Source of the DNA: Massospora cicadina
Lineage: Eukaryota > Entomophthoromycota > Entomophthoromycetes > Entomophthorales > Entomophthoraceae
DNA: 64,000 nucleotides
Direction of reading: 5' to 3'
NCBI GenBank assembly: GCA_022478985.1
Contig: JAKSZP010002652.1
Location: forward strand, 248,001-312,000
The position numbers were made by a program, and so were the translations under genes. Below are positions 10,330-21,615 of this stretch, one piece after another (positions within the stretch are counted from its first letter, which is position 1; each line of letters opens with the position of its first letter). The notes beneath the pieces are model-generated. The model ran no database searches and was not told the DNA's origin. It worked only from the letters and a program-made list of their open reading frames with translations.

Positions 10330-11420
10330 GAGGAGTGTTTTAATAAAAACCTGGGGTGAATACAATTGAAGGCTATTCTGGTATCAACATGAACAATTGA
10401 ATACTCTATTCCTTTTCAAAATATAACTCAATAAAGACTAGACCAGTTGGTTCCTAACTTTTCAGTTCGTCCACCAGGCTGAGAGTGGTAATACATGACA
10501 TGATCTCTGATTTGGTATTCAGGTAAGGCGGGTTTATGTTGATTGGCTCTTTGAGTCCTTCTTGAGTAGTTACTTCAATTGATTTCATAGCTTGAGCTTG
10601 AAGACAAAATTATCTCATCTGCCATAATACTAAAAATTAGATCAGAGTTTTCTGTTATGCTTTCTTCAAGTATGGCTTGGACACTAGAAGGGATTGAGGG
10701 GTCTCACCCATATAGGCACTTGAAAGGCGACATTTAAAACTTTGATGATACCCTATCCTATATGTAAATAAGGCACTAGGCAAATAAAAATTCCACCGAG
10801 ATGGATTTTTAGGAACCAGATTTCTTAAGATTTAAACTAGAGTTTTATTGACTCATTTAATGGCCCTATTCATGGAGGGACCATATGGAACAACAAATCT
10901 TTGGGCAGTGTTAAATAATTTAGATAATTCCTGTACAAGTTGTGAGGTAAAGTTAGTCCCATGCTCTTACATAAGGACCTTGGGACATCCATGTTGAGAG
11001 ATTATATGTTTGTATAAGAATAGCGCTGAAGTTTTAGCAGAGGGAGTGGCAATAGAAATGGACTTCTCATTTAGTTAAATGGCTAACCGCCATAGGAATA
11101 TACTGGTGGCCATGTAATAACTGAGGAAAAGGACCTACCACATCAATGCTTACCACTCAAATGCTTTAGTCAGGGGATAACTTTATGTTGATAAGTTGGG
11201 TTGGCAATTCCATGATTTTTACAAATATGACATGAGTCAAGGGTCTCTCAGATGAATTTAGTCATGTTCTCCCAATAATATCGGGTTTTCAACCATTCTT
11301 GAGTTTTCTTCAACCCACTGTGGCCTACTTGCTCATGTCATATCATGACAGCCTGAAATCTTGAGTTTGGGTGTAAAAGGGAAACCAATTGGTTTTGACC
11401 TTCTCATATAAAACTCCCTC
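10330..11420 (-). pseudogene. M1 integrase
   Basis: The minus strand encodes a decayed copy of the integrase seen in P1: LYKHIISQHGCPKVLM, GTNFTSQLVQELSKLFN, RFVVPYGPSMNRAIK and, near the C-terminus, MYYHSQPGGRTEKLGTNW. The GPY motif of P1 is SLY here and a stop follows. Catalytic positions sit in blocks separated by stops (for example a stop replaces the Asp-containing SDN). There is no chromodomain before the polypurine tract. Its function would have been insertion of the element cDNA. Confidence 0.8.
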
Positions 11421-12346
11421 CTAACTAATATTATCTTTAGTTATAGAAAATAAGCTCAATTCTTTTAGACTCTCAAACCCACAACTAAGGCTGCTCAATG
11501 AGCTTATATAGCGTTCTTCCTTCTCCACTTCCAGAGTCAGAATAAACAGTTGAGACAAACCATCGGCATTTTGATGTTGAGCACCTGAATGATGAACTAT
11601 GGAAAAATCGTAATTTTGCAATCTTAAGGCTCAACGAGCCAATAACCATCAGGATTCTTCATATTCTACAACCATCTTAAAGAAGCATGGTTGGTAATAA
11701 CAGTAAAATTGTTACCATATAAGAAGGGACGGAAGTGCTTGATTGCTAGAATTATGGCAAAACACTCCCGCTTAGTAACACTATAAATTTGTTTGGCTTT
11801 GGACAAGGTTTTGCTATAAAAAATGACGAGATGGTCCTTCTTCTCCTCATCATACTGGGATAATATAGCCCCAATAACGACATTGCTTTCACCAGTATGT
11901 AATAAAAAAGGAATATCAAAGCAAGGGTGAATTAAGACAGGTGTCTTAGTCAATGCAGTTCGCAGAGAATTAAATAAATGTTCTTGAGCTGATCCCCACA
12001 TGAAAAGACACCCCTTTTTGCAATAGATAAAATAAGGGTTCATCCATATCAGAAAAATTGAGTATGAATTGCCAATAATATCTAACCATACTTAGAAAGA
12101 CTTGGATATCCCACAGAGAGGAAGGAGGAGGTATTTTATGGATAGCTTGAACTTTATTTATGAGAGTCAAATTCCTTTGCCAATACTTGATATCCTAAAA
12201 GCTCCATTTCATTTTGGAAGAATGAACATATATAGGATTTGAGCTTTAAGTAGAAGCTTTAAATTCTCCTGAAAGCTCTTTAAGATGGCCCAAATGTTTG
12301 GTAAAGGTTTTGGAAAATACAGTTATATCTCAAGATATACCAGAAC
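11421..12346 (-). pseudogene. M1 RNase H and 3' part of RT
   Basis: Minus-strand frames carry IHKIPPPSSLWDIQVFLSMV (RT thumb), RTALTKTPVLIHPCFDIPF, SKTLSKAKQIYSVTKRECFA and FTVITNHASLRWL (RNase H tether), then MQNYDFSIVHHSGAQHQNAD with GLSQL (RNase H end). Near 12,330 the catalytic loop is damaged: YLEI plus a stop where P1 has YLDDI, a small deletion with frameshift. At 12,347 the RT is cut by the LINE-1 target duplication and resumes at 17,636. Confidence 0.85.
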
Positions 12347-12362
12347 ACAAGTAAACTTTAGG
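12347..12362 (+). repeat. LINE-1 target-site duplication, left copy
   Basis: ACAAGTAAACTTTAGG occurs here and exactly again at 17,636-17,651. On the minus strand it encodes part of the KFTCVLVYLDD region of M1 RT, so one copy is original and the other arose by target-primed insertion. Confidence 0.9.
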
Positions 12363-12489
12363 GAAAAACTTTTCTCTCTCGTTGCAATCACTTTTGCAAC
12401 TTATTCAATTCAAGTCTGATTCTAGATTGATAATCTCACAGAGGATAATAGTCTGCGCCCATGTCCAGGAGCAGATTGGGCAAGTAAGG

Positions 12490-13872
12490 TAAGAGGAGCA
12501 GGCGGTAGGCCCGCGGACTCAAATGTTCAAAAACGCCCCAGAGAAACCGGCAGAATAGAAAAAAAAATAAAAAACTGGCGGTCACTATTTCCCCAGAAAT
12601 CCTCACTTGGCAAGTGTGATGCAACCAGTACATCAACACGCTGCACTCCCAATCACTCTCGTCGGTGGAATATGGATTCCATGTGTTTCTGGACATCCAA
12701 CAAACAGCTCTATGGAAAAATTTTGTGGGAATGTGCACACTTTTTTCCTGACTGCGGTGTACATTGCACATCACTCCATGTCATGTGGTTGGCTGGACCT
12801 CAGTTTTGAAACAAGGAGGCAGCAGACAAAGCTGCTGTGGTGCGCATAGTGATTGACCTCCCCAAAGGGCAACAGGTCGTCAAAACCAAACGCACCAGAT
12901 GGACAAAATTTAACCAAACTTTCCTCACATTTGACTTTTTGCCTACTATGGTAAAATGTGCCATTTTTGGAGCAGCACCTGAAAGAAGGTCTCACCATAT
13001 ACGGCGAAATACAATCTTATAAGATGCAATGCTTTACGCTGATGCCACACCTGTGCACTGGCAAAGCCATCGCAGTTCTGACCCCAACCGAGGAGATCAC
13101 GAAGGACCTAACCCAGATCCTGCACTCTACATATATCAATATTGAAGGGCATACCACCCACCCTTTCTGGGTAACCGTGGACAGCGCGCCCCCCATCTGC
13201 ACCCACTGTGATGCGTTTGGCCATAAGGCACATGCATGCCCCACCAAGGAGGGCATCACATTCCAAGAGCACCCCTCAGCGGCCATGGCCAGCGGAGAGG
13301 CGCACTACAAACCAACTGCAAGCACCAAAGAGGATTTCCCATGGGGAGCACAAGGCTGCTACCTACAGGTAAAACCTATTTCCCTGATAGAGCGGAAGAA
13401 GGCCAAGCAGGCCCACAGGGCCGCGGCCAAGGAAGCGGCCAAAGTCACCACTGCTATCTCACACTCCCAACGCCAGGAGGACATTGAAACCTTCACAGCG
13501 GAAGCAACTTGGGAATCCCTCAACCAATCAGATTGGGAAGCCCATGCCGATTGGGCCACCCAATCTGAGGATCTGATGGGTGACTCAATCTCACCCAATC
13601 TTTGCAACTAAGCTCTGGTTGAAACTGACTTGGGGTCCAACCTACCTGAAAAATATTTTTTTGACCCAATCGTTGGTGCACCAAACTCATCTGCACCGCA
13701 AAAAATTCGCTTGACGTTGGGGAAAAAAGTGAAGGCAAAAGCCAACGTGAACCTTTCTTCTAAAATTAACAAAACTACTGATAGCACTTCTGCAAACACC
13801 CGCGCTGCTGTGAAGGCCCATGGGGATCTAGAGGAGGCTAGTGGGCCTGGGTGCCCACCCCCTTGCACCTAA
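12490..13872 (+). pseudogene. LINE-1 ORF1 (gag-like, nucleic-acid binding)
   Basis: Comparison with LINE-2 shows one ORF of about 450 codons, broken into pieces here. The clearest piece (12,958-13,611) has ICTHCDAFGHKAHACPTKEG, a CX2CX4HX4C knuckle at 13,198-13,239, followed by an Ala/Lys-rich, probably helical segment (KKAKQAHRAAAKEAAK). A TAA at 13,609 replaces a CAA-type codon present in LINE-2; the frame continues ETDLGSNLPEKYFFDP to GCPPPCT and a stop at 13,870. ORF1 proteins of LINEs coat the element RNA. The start near 12,490 is an estimate. Confidence 0.75.
13198..13239 (+). other. CCHC zinc knuckle of LINE-1 ORF1
   Basis: C-T-H-C-D-A-F-G-H-K-A-H-A-C fits CX2CX4HX4C exactly and is intact. 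The same knuckle in LINE-2 (45,170-45,211, minus) has Ser in place of the Gly before His. Confidence 0.9.
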
Positions 13873-13878
13873 GGTGCA

Positions 13879-14590
13879 ATGGGGGAAACCTTCACTTTAG
13901 GGACGTTGAATATCGCCGGACTCAAGGCCTCACTGTCCCAGGCTAGGAAACTGAGTTTTTTAGAAAAAATTTACCCATGGATATTCTGGCCATCCAGGAG
14001 TCCCACTCTCCACGAGGTTCCGAGGAAGCTTGGAAAACAATGTTCCTCCCTTTCCTATCCTTTTGGTCAGAGCACTGTGGGGTGCTAGTTCAGAAAAACA
14101 ATTTTTTTCAAATTTTTTATTGTCAGAATCCTTCCTCAATGGCTAAGTCCTCGTTGTCACTTTCTCGTGGGCTGATGTGGCGCATGCTATCATCAACATC
14201 TATGCCCCAATCTGTGCATGAGAGCGTCAGGAACTTTTCTCATTGGTCAAATCCCTCCCACTACCCCCAGACCCTTTTATAATAGGCGACATGAACTGTT
14301 AGCTAAACACACCCACGGACTGTTAGCCTTCCTCCTCCCACGCCCCCCAGGGTCACGTAGAACTTCGCGTTCTAAAGGCCACCCTTAGGTTAATGGATGC
14401 GCTGCCACAGCAAGCCCTGCTGCTCAAAAACATGATGCGCCCCCACATCCACAACGGCTAATTAAGGTCCATGACCCAAATTGACCTTATCCTTATGCCG
14501 GCGAAATTTCAACCCCACATTTCCCACTTTAAAACAACAAAAATTGAATTCTCCGACCACCGACTGGTCTCAATAGCCTACCACCTACCT
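13879..14590 (+). pseudogene. LINE-1 ORF2: apurinic-type endonuclease domain
   Basis: It opens MGETFTLGTLNIAGLKAS (the first strand with the catalytic Asn), then after a frameshift MDILAIQESHSP, in which the E of AIQE is the metal-binding glutamate. GDMN (about 14,287) and IEFSDHRLVSIAY (about 14,550, the catalytic SDH) complete the exonuclease-endonuclease-phosphatase fold. The domain nicks target DNA to prime reverse transcription. Frames change at least three times. It starts seven bases after the ORF1 stop. Confidence 0.85.
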
Positions 14591-16030
14591 GTCACAGTGG
14601 CTAAGGCCCCACATTGGTGCAAACTCCGCCCCCCAAACTTGCGTCGCCAGGGCCTTTCCACATGGGTGGAATCAGCAACTTTGGCAAAAGAGTTTGTTAC
14701 ACCGTTTTGTGTGGACCCCATATCTACATGGTCAGCCTTCAAAGAGGATACCATCCGAAACTTTTGCCACCTCTCCTCTAAGTGCTCACGAGCCACATTA
14801 GCCATCATTTTGCACGCTCTAGCAGAGTTGGCACACCTGGAGTCCAACATCCCAGCTACAGGCTACAGCCCTGCATGGGGATGGAAGTGGGTGGAAGCAG
14901 CCATCCACCTCAACACACTCAAAAGACAACACAAACATCAGGTTTGTGTTCAGTACAGGACCAAACACATTACAGAGGGCAACAAGTGTACCACATATTT
15001 TTTAAAAAAAAATTTCACCATGCCAGAGCGTGGCCTGCACACAGGTGCGAAGATCAGATGATTCCATCACGGATACGCCAGCTGAAGTGGCAATCAAAAT
15101 ACAAAAGTATTACTCCAAATTATACCAATCTGGTCCAATTCAGCCGGCTGAAATGGCGGAATTTTTTGACCAAACCCACATCTGCACAATTTCCTGATAC
15201 CCAGAAATAATGAATTTAATTAATCCCAAATGCACTATGGACAGCCATCCAAGGTGCATCAAAATGGAAATGGCCAGGCCCAGATGGCATTCCATATGAA
15301 TTCTATAAAAAGTACTTCAAATATATATCCCCACTACTGCTTGCCTCACTTAACCAGAGCCTTCTGGAAATGCACCTCCTACTAGGAGGACAAGATGCCT
15401 TCACCGTCACACTCTTCAAGAAAGGGGACAAGCTAGACTTAACCAACTGGCGCCCCATTATTTTTAACTAACACAGATATAAAAATTTTAACTAAAATCA
15501 TGGCTAACCGTTTAGTGATTGTAGCATCTACCACCATCTCCCCAGAACAATTTGGTTTCATACCCAGAAGGTCGATTTGTGACAACGTGCACTTTGTGGC
15601 TAATGCATACCAGTCCACAGCCTCTGGGGCACTTGTATTCTTGTACCAACAGAAGGCCTATGATAGAGTAAACTGGGAATACCTTAGGGCCTGCCTCCAC
15701 CAATTCCGCTTACCCCTCGCTTCATCAACTGGGTAATTCTGCTCATGGAATCTGCAACAATGGCAGTGCGTGCCCTGGCTTCCTAACGGAAGTAGTCCGC
15801 CCTCAAAGGGGCTTATGACAAGGGGACCCCCTTAGCCCACTCTTATACATCTTCAGCCTCGACCCACTACTTTGAAACGTGAATGCCCAACTCACTGGGG
15901 TCCATATACCAGGCCAAGCCCCAGTCAAGATGATGGCGTTTGCAGATGACTGTGTGGTTGGGGTGTCTAATAATAAAGATGCACGTGCACTTGAAGCTCT
16001 CATCCAGGAGTATTCCTAGGTAATTAATGC
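14590..16030 (+). pseudogene. LINE-1 ORF2: reverse transcriptase
   Basis: A linker (to about 15,210) leads to RT blocks: FKKGDKLDLTNWRP, ISPEQFGFIPRRSICDNVHF, GALVFLYQQKAYDRVNWEYL and, after a frameshift, VKMMAFADDCVVGV. The catalytic FADD at 15,939-15,950 is intact. In the first acidic block (normally FLD-x-x-KAYD) the Asp is Tyr here (FLYQQKAYD) while LINE-2 retains FLDQQK. NWRPI, QFGF and AYDRV are typical of the L1 group. Confidence 0.9.
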
Positions 16031-17535
16031 TGCATTGAACGTTTCCAAAATTGAAATCATCCTCCTTGGTCGGTATCAAATCTGCTGGGCCCCAGCAATC
16101 AGTGCCCAGCCTAGCCCATCTGCCCGCACACGTGCTCGCCCTCCCTGCTCACCCCACACCGCCCCACTAGTGCTCCCCTTCGTGCCACGCCCTACCATAG
16201 GGCCAGTCCGCCATCTGGGTGTGTGGGTGGAGGCAGGTGGGTACACATCAGCGGTAATGGAAAGTCGTATTCTAGACAACGTGACGAGGCGCATCGCCTC
16301 CCTCAGAGCCCACCCTACTTCCCTTACTGGCAGGGTTTTTTTAGCCAACTCTATGCTCCTCTCCTAAGTCTGGTTTGGAGCCCACGCCATCCCCTTCTCC
16401 CCAAGCTTTTTCAAATCCTTGTATGCCCTTCTGCAAGGATGGCTCTGGTCAGGCCGCCCACCACCAGTACGGCTAGAGGTCATGTTTAGCCCTCATCATC
16501 ATGGTGGCATGGGCCTGCTTGACTTCAAAGCCCATGCTGCCAAGATACTGGGCACCTGTATTGTGGCCGTCACCGCCCCTACGCTCCCCTTCCAACACTG
16601 GTCCCGCACGGCCCACTCCAACTTCTCCCATGCCTTGGGCCTTAACAATCCATCGAACCCTCACTCCTTGATGAAATACCTGGCTTCACACCCATCGGCC
16701 ACAGGTCCTCACGGGACTAAAACCCACTACAAATGAATCCTCCTCTCCATGTGGAGCGCTGAGTGGAGAATTCATATTAGCGGACACACAGCCCAGAGAG
16801 GCTGCCCCTCTCCTCAGTTCACACAAGAGGTACAGGGGCTACCCATCCAAGATGGCGTGATCCCCACACGACCCCATGTCCTATCCAGGGTGGACTACCT
16901 GGACATGATGGACATCCATTACTCCATTGAGAATCAGAAGACTATTTGAAATACGCACACCATCCTCTGTTGCAGCTTCAAACCCATTCCCATATGTGGC
17001 GCTGCCTGAGGCGGGTGTACCGTATGGCTGAGCGCTCTAACGCTTTACACTCATCCTGCATCGTGTGTGGCCAGTATGGAACGCTGTTCCACCGCATGGA
17101 GAAGTGTCTTACCTCTAGAGTGATATGGCGCGAAGTTCAACCTATGCTTGGCCAGGATCAAACACATCCCTTCAGTCTGTCAAGATATATGTTTGCTCTA
17201 TCAATGGCCTCCCCCTTCCACCCTCCCTCCATGCTCTGGTGGCTGCAATCGCCATGTGGACTATCCACACGATTGTCTTGGATGTCATCGCAGGCTCCAC
17301 CCGCACCCTCCCAAAAGCTGTCCACAGATTCCGGTCCCATTTGGTGGACCACTTATAGGCGTGGATGTTTGGGTACCTCCCACCGCATCGCTGACAGCTG
17401 GTCTCCTCCTGGTTCCCAGTCTGGTTCATCATATCAGACCCATTCCTCCACACGTGTTCAATTGTGGCTACGGCCTCCTCACACATTCCCTCCCCCTCCC
17501 CATAGTGGCGTTCCCACTGGCAACAAGAGATAGCA
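16031..17535 (+). pseudogene. LINE-1 ORF2: thumb and C-terminal Cys/His domain
   Basis: After the catalytic loop the frame includes NVSKIEIILLGRYQICWAPA, GPVRHLGVWVEAGGYTSAVM, a conserved HHHGGMGLLDFKAHAAKILG block and, near the end, SSCIVCGQYGTLFHRMEKC at about 17,050-17,107. The latter is a CX2CX7HX4C knuckle like the zinc-binding module at the end of plant-type L1 ORF2 proteins. Stops (for example at 16,734 and 17,356) and shifts break it. The element ends about 100 bp after the last coding. Confidence 0.8.
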
Positions 17536-17635
17536 TCGCTTCTCTGGGGCGCCTTCCCTGTTCTAAGTTTTGTTTCTTATGGGTCAAATTCGGGAGTGTC
17601 CGTCCCATGGTCAGCCTTCCTCGCAATAAATTTAA

Positions 17636-17651
17636 ACAAGTAAACTTTAGG
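17636..17651 (+). repeat. LINE-1 target-site duplication, right copy
   Basis: ACAAGTAAACTTTAGG again, identical to 12,347-12,362. It joins the LINE 3' tail AATAAATTTAA to the M1 RT. Confidence 0.9.
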
Positions 17652-18570
17652 TCCCGTAACATACCATCCATAGCCCTTTGGAAAGTGGCTGGGGCGTTGC
17701 TCAATCCTTGAGGCATCCAAGTTGGTTCATAGAAACCTTCACTGGATATGAGGGCACACTTAGCTTGGTCAGCTGGGGATACCTCAATTTGCCAGTATCC
17801 ACTGGCTAAGTCCATGGCCGAAAAATAGGTGGATCCAGCTAACAACCTAAGGGAATCATTGATACTATGTAAAGGATAACTGTCTTGTCGAGTAATAGCA
17901 TTCAGTCTATGGTAATCCATAACTACTTGGTGAGAACCATCATTCTTCTTAATCAACAGCAACGGAGATTCCCAAGGACTATTTGAGGGTTTCAATAGTC
18001 CAGCCTCCAATAACTGATACAAATTTTTGGTAACTTCGGCTTCTTCCACTTTAGACTTATGATAGGACTTGTCATGAATAGGAAGGTGATCATCAGTTTC
18101 AACGGAATGCATTACTTCTTTCATCTTACCAAAGTCATAAGTATTCTTATCAAAAATATAGAGTTTTGTTTTAAAAACTGAAGCACTTGTTTCTCTTATT
18201 AACTAGTGAAGTGTTTTCCAACAGCAGCTCCCACAGTAAGGATTTCCTGATCACTTCCGAAATAAAAGACTTGAAGAATTCCAAAAGGCTTAACATCATA
18301 AATGTAAGATATGGGTAATAACTTGAAATAAGCAACGATGTGCTGTTGATCCACTATCAACTCATTGGTAAGGTTCGCCAATAAAACAGATAACAATCAT
18401 GAATAAGCGTTATTCAATATCCAGGACATGACAAGCTTTCTTTAACTGAAGGTTTAAAAATGCATGGGATTTGTAATAAATGTCCTTTGAGAATAAAAAA
18501 TGTAAAGAAGAATTAACAATTACCTGCGATTTTGGCAGAATAACTTAATTATTGAGGAGAAGATAGGCAT
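17652..18570 (-). pseudogene. M1 RT, 5' part, and the protease-RT linker
   Basis: One minus frame of 218 codons covers VHSVETDDHLPIHDKSYHKS, LLEAGLLKPSNSPWESPLLL, VVMDYHRLNAITRQDSYPL, YFSAMDLASGYWQIEVSPAD and MPQGLSNAPATFQRAMDGML, the fingers and palm of Ty3/gypsy RT, and then runs into LINE-1. The first catalytic Asp (AMDLASG) is intact. Upstream (18,199-18,400) the LPISYIYDVKPFGILQVFYF block matches P1 at 26,440-26,500. This is one of the longest uninterrupted RT stretches in the window. Confidence 0.9.
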
Positions 18571-18599
18571 CCCTTCTTTGATATCCGCTAAAAGAGGGG

Positions 18600-19160
18600 T
18601 TAATTTTACATGTAGGTCTCCAACATGATATTGAATAGAATAAGACCTTTTAGACCCCTCCAACAGACATAGCTGACGTCATGCATGAGCATGTTTGGAA
18701 AAAAGTAAGGGAACTCTATACCCGAAGAGGGATAGTGATAAGTTAGGGTAATTAATAATTCCATCAAATTCCCGCAAAAATTGAGTCCCCAATAGTAGGT
18801 CATAACTCAAGTTATCAAGGACAATTGCAGGGATGATAAAAATTGCTTCCCAATTTTTAGTGGGAAAGACGAAAAACTCCAATTGACCAAGCACTCTGAG
18901 GTTCCACAGTGCCATATCCTATAAAATAGGAAATATAGGGCGTTAACTTGATACTCTTGATAAATTTTGATGAGATAACATTTCACCAGAGATCCTGTAT
19001 CAATGATAGCTTTGACATTGACTTGATTCACTTGGAAGTCAATATGGGTGATGGTGCTTCCAAACTGAGAGGATAACGCCAACAATGAGGGCAAGGAATA
19101 AGAAGAATGTTCATCTTTGTTATACTTAACAGCTTTAATGTTCTTGTTGAACACTCATAT
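18600..19160 (-). pseudogene. M1 aspartic protease
   Basis: The minus frame carries VNQVNVKAIIDTGSLVKCYL with the active-site DTGS, then, shifted, VLDNLSYDLLLGTQFLREFD and a GYRVPLLFS end. P1 has the same protein in one frame at 25,723-26,060. The conserved LLGTQFLREFDGIINYP strand is the ILG/flap-side motif of the fold. The protease would process the Gag-Pol precursor. At least one frameshift separates the active site from the rest. Confidence 0.85.
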
Positions 19161-21237
19161 CATTAACAAGATGAAGAATATTATTGGGTTTATCCCTTTT
19201 CTTCTTCTATCCGCTTCTTTCTTGAAACAACGGTCCTCAGTATGGAAATATATTCAGTAACAGTAGTTACACTGAATCGCTCTAGTATTATCAGGTACAG
19301 CATAAACTCTAGGATAACTAGGTCTTGGAGAATCATAAACTCAGGGTTTCTCTGAAAATTGAGGAGGCATTTCTAACAAGGCTTTCTTATTATCTAATAA
19401 ACTTCTTAAATCCTTCTTTACGCTAAGAAGGTATACTTGCAACTGAGTCCTGGAAGTAAAAGCAGACATAATGGCAGTAATTGCATCATCCAAATTTAAT
19501 TGATTACAGGACACCAAAGTTTGAGCTTCCTAATAGAACTGATAAGCAAAATCTTTGATTGATTCATTCTAGAGGGGCTGTATACCCAATAAAGCCTGTT
19601 TTTGAGAGGATAAGGTTTTCTCACTTCTAAATTCTTTGATTAACGCCTCTTTGACCTGCGATTAAGTAGTGAAAGTTATTCAGTGGGGCACCATGATATC
19701 CTGGGCCAATCAATTTAGATAATTAGTCAAGTAATTCATTTTCTGATGATCTATGGCCTCACTCAGATCCTTCTCATATAAATAGAGGAAAGAGATAATT
19801 CTGCTTTCCCAAGGAGAGTACTTGTCTTTAAATATTGTTTGAAACTCATTTAAGCATTGGCCGTCAAAACATGTACCCCAGGATGTTAAGATTGCTTAGA
19901 AACATGAGAGTTGGAATTAAAAATTGCGAAGAAAATGGAGGACAGGGGCTGACAGTCTCAGTTCAAATTTCGCCAATCCATCGATTCAATTCAACATGCC
20001 CCACTTTTTCATCCAACTGAAGAGTTGTTTCTTAAATTTTCTCATGATGAACATTGTACTTAAGTTCCAATGTTTCAATTTTGACTTGGAACATCTCGCC
20101 TTTTGATTTGTAGGCCTGAAACAGGATGTAGGTGTCCTTCACCCATTTACCCAGATTAATCAGTTCATCAGAGAGAGACTGAAGTGACATGAGGGGATCA
20201 ATTGTTACCCCTTCAGGGTTAAGTTACATTACTTTGCCACTTTTATAAAATTGGTCACTTAAGTGATCCATCATGCTCAATGGGCAGTCAACCTGTTGAA
20301 GGGATCCTGAATACCCATCAGCGCCTGGGGGCCCCTGAGGTCCATCTGCACCTGGTGGTCCACGGGACCCTACAACACTGGGGGTCCTTGGGGCCATCAA
20401 CACCAGGAGGTCCATGTGGACCTACACCCCCAGGTGGACCACAGGGTCCTTCAACCCCGGAGGACCCATAGCACCAAATGTTTTCTCTACTTCAATGACT
20501 CTGGATTGAATTCCAGAGTACAATTGTTCATATTGAGAAAAATGATTTCTGATTTCTTCTTCCAATGCTCGACTCTGCTCAGAAATTTGAGAAATTCTCA
20601 CTTTCCATTCTTGCTGAATTTCACAGATTCATTGTGGATACTGTAATTCAACAAAGCTGGACATCCCATGGTCAAGCTGAATAAGCTGTTAATGTACTTC
20701 GTTTAAAAAGGTCTGATTCCCTATGTTTCCATCTCGATTATATCAGCTAAATTCAGAGACATATTAGAAAAACTTGGTAATATAATTATTCTAGGACTGA
20801 AGTCCTTCTATTGAATTGAGCATCCCTTGATGATGCATTCCCACAATAAGTAATAGATGGTATAGGGTAGGTTGTACTAGATGTTGTAAGTATTACTTGG
20901 TGCTAATTTCTGGCATTTGGGACGTTAGCAACACTTCTCGCAAGATAGAGGGTACAGTATTAGAACAAAATCAGGTGGAACGGATTTTAGGAATTAAGGC
21001 TCCCTCAAGCATTTGATTGATAGTATTTTGTAAAACCTTATAAGGTATTTGAAAATTTGTGGTAAAACTTATATTAGGATTATAAAATTCCAATTTGGAA
21101 CAGAATTCCAAAGTGGATGGTACTCTTAGGATTTCAGTTCTAGATGAATGGACCCGTTGTAAAATACTGCCTTGCTCATGGTCTTGAGCTTCTTCAGGCG
21201 AAAATTGAGAGTCCATAATAGTGACAGACATGTTCAC
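19161..21237 (-). pseudogene. M1 gag with collagen-like tract
   Basis: The minus strand starts MSVTIMDSQFSPEEAQDHEQ (21,237), directly after the PBS region. A second piece (20,415-20,224) reads VVGSRGPPGADGPQGPPGAD and GYSGSLQQVD, a Gly-X-Y run like that of P1. The capsid-like part and the knuckle region follow in decayed frames down to about 19,200 (CNYCYxxYF-like reading near 19,250). Gag would form the particle shell. The plus-strand ORFs of 63 and 76 codons over this tract are its shadow. Confidence 0.75.
20280..20475 (-). repeat. Gly-X-Y coding tract in M1 gag
   Basis: On the plus strand the codons recur as GGxCCxxxx blocks (GGCCCCTGAGGTCCATCTGC and similar), a 9-bp periodicity that reads G-P-P/G-A-D/G-P-Q on the minus strand. 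It is homologous to 24,337-24,455 in P1. A frameshift lies around 20,380. Confidence 0.8.
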
Positions 21238-21256
21238 GGTGCATAACTCAGAGTGA

Positions 21257-21274
21257 CCCCTGTAGTGAGCACCA
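21257..21274 (-). other. M1 primer-binding site
   Basis: Three bases inside the 5' LTR the minus strand reads TGGTGCTCACTACAGGGG. TGG is the complement of a tRNA CCA end. The same 18 bases occur at the same position in E6 (34,282-34,299), and near matches occur in P1, E8 and E9. I cannot assign the tRNA isotype. Confidence 0.8.
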
Positions 21275-21277
21275 CCC

Positions 21278-21615
21278 TGGAAGTTTTAAATTACACTTTC
21301 ATAAGGCAGGTTTTCTCTTGAAGTTACTTTATGTGGATTCTCAAAAAAGCAATAAATTAAAGTAAAAACAGGTTTTAAATCGACCTAATTCTTTATTATT
21401 GAAAAGATGAGATATTTATAGGATTTGATTTGGTTCATAATCTATCAGTGCTAATTATTTGCTGTGTGATCAAATCTTCAATCAATTGATTGGGATGAGG
21501 ATAATTCTTCTTATTAAGTTGATAGATTGAGATGAATTAAGCTCTCCTTCCGATGAAGCTGGGGGAATCAATAGAGTAGAATATCCAGGGAAAAAAATTT
21601 GTCAAAATCCTGACA
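21278..21615 (-). repeat. M1 5' LTR, 338 bp
   Basis: TGGAAGTTTTAAATT...AAATCCTGACA on the plus strand; it matches the left LTR throughout with scattered substitutions and small indels. It is followed by GGTGGTC, the second copy of the flanking repeat. Confidence 0.9.

Larger units (their letters stand above)
12363..17635 (+). mobile_element. LINE-1: near full-length L1-like non-LTR retrotransposon (5.27 kb)
   Basis: A 16-bp exact target duplication flanks 5,273 bp that encode an ORF1 with a CCHC knuckle and an ORF2 with AP-type endonuclease, RT and a C-terminal Cys/His knuckle. The start (CTTTTCTCTCTCGTTGCAATCAC) is shared with LINE-2, so the 5' end seems complete. The 3' end is CGCAATAAATTTAA without a long poly(A). 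LINE-2 at 40.7-46.0 kb is a close relative. Both ORFs are broken by stops and frameshifts. Confidence 0.9.
9964..21615 (-). mobile_element. M1: Ty3/gypsy retrotransposon with two LTRs, interrupted by LINE-1
   Basis: It is a minus-strand element bounded by two similar LTRs (341 and 338 bp, TGTCAG...CTTCCA) and flanking GGTGGTC repeats. From its 5' end on the right it has PBS, gag with a collagen-like tract, protease, RT, RNase H, integrase, polypurine tract and LTR. The RT is split by LINE-1 at 12,363-17,635; without it M1 is about 6.4 kb, close to its sister P1 (6.3 kb). It sits in the integrase gene of E4. All genes are broken. Confidence 0.9.

Noticed and set aside
16035..16367. Overlapping frames on both strands in the GC-rich part of LINE-1 as separate genes
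   Set aside because: They are alternative readings of LINE ORF2; the matching frames in LINE-2 identify the true one.
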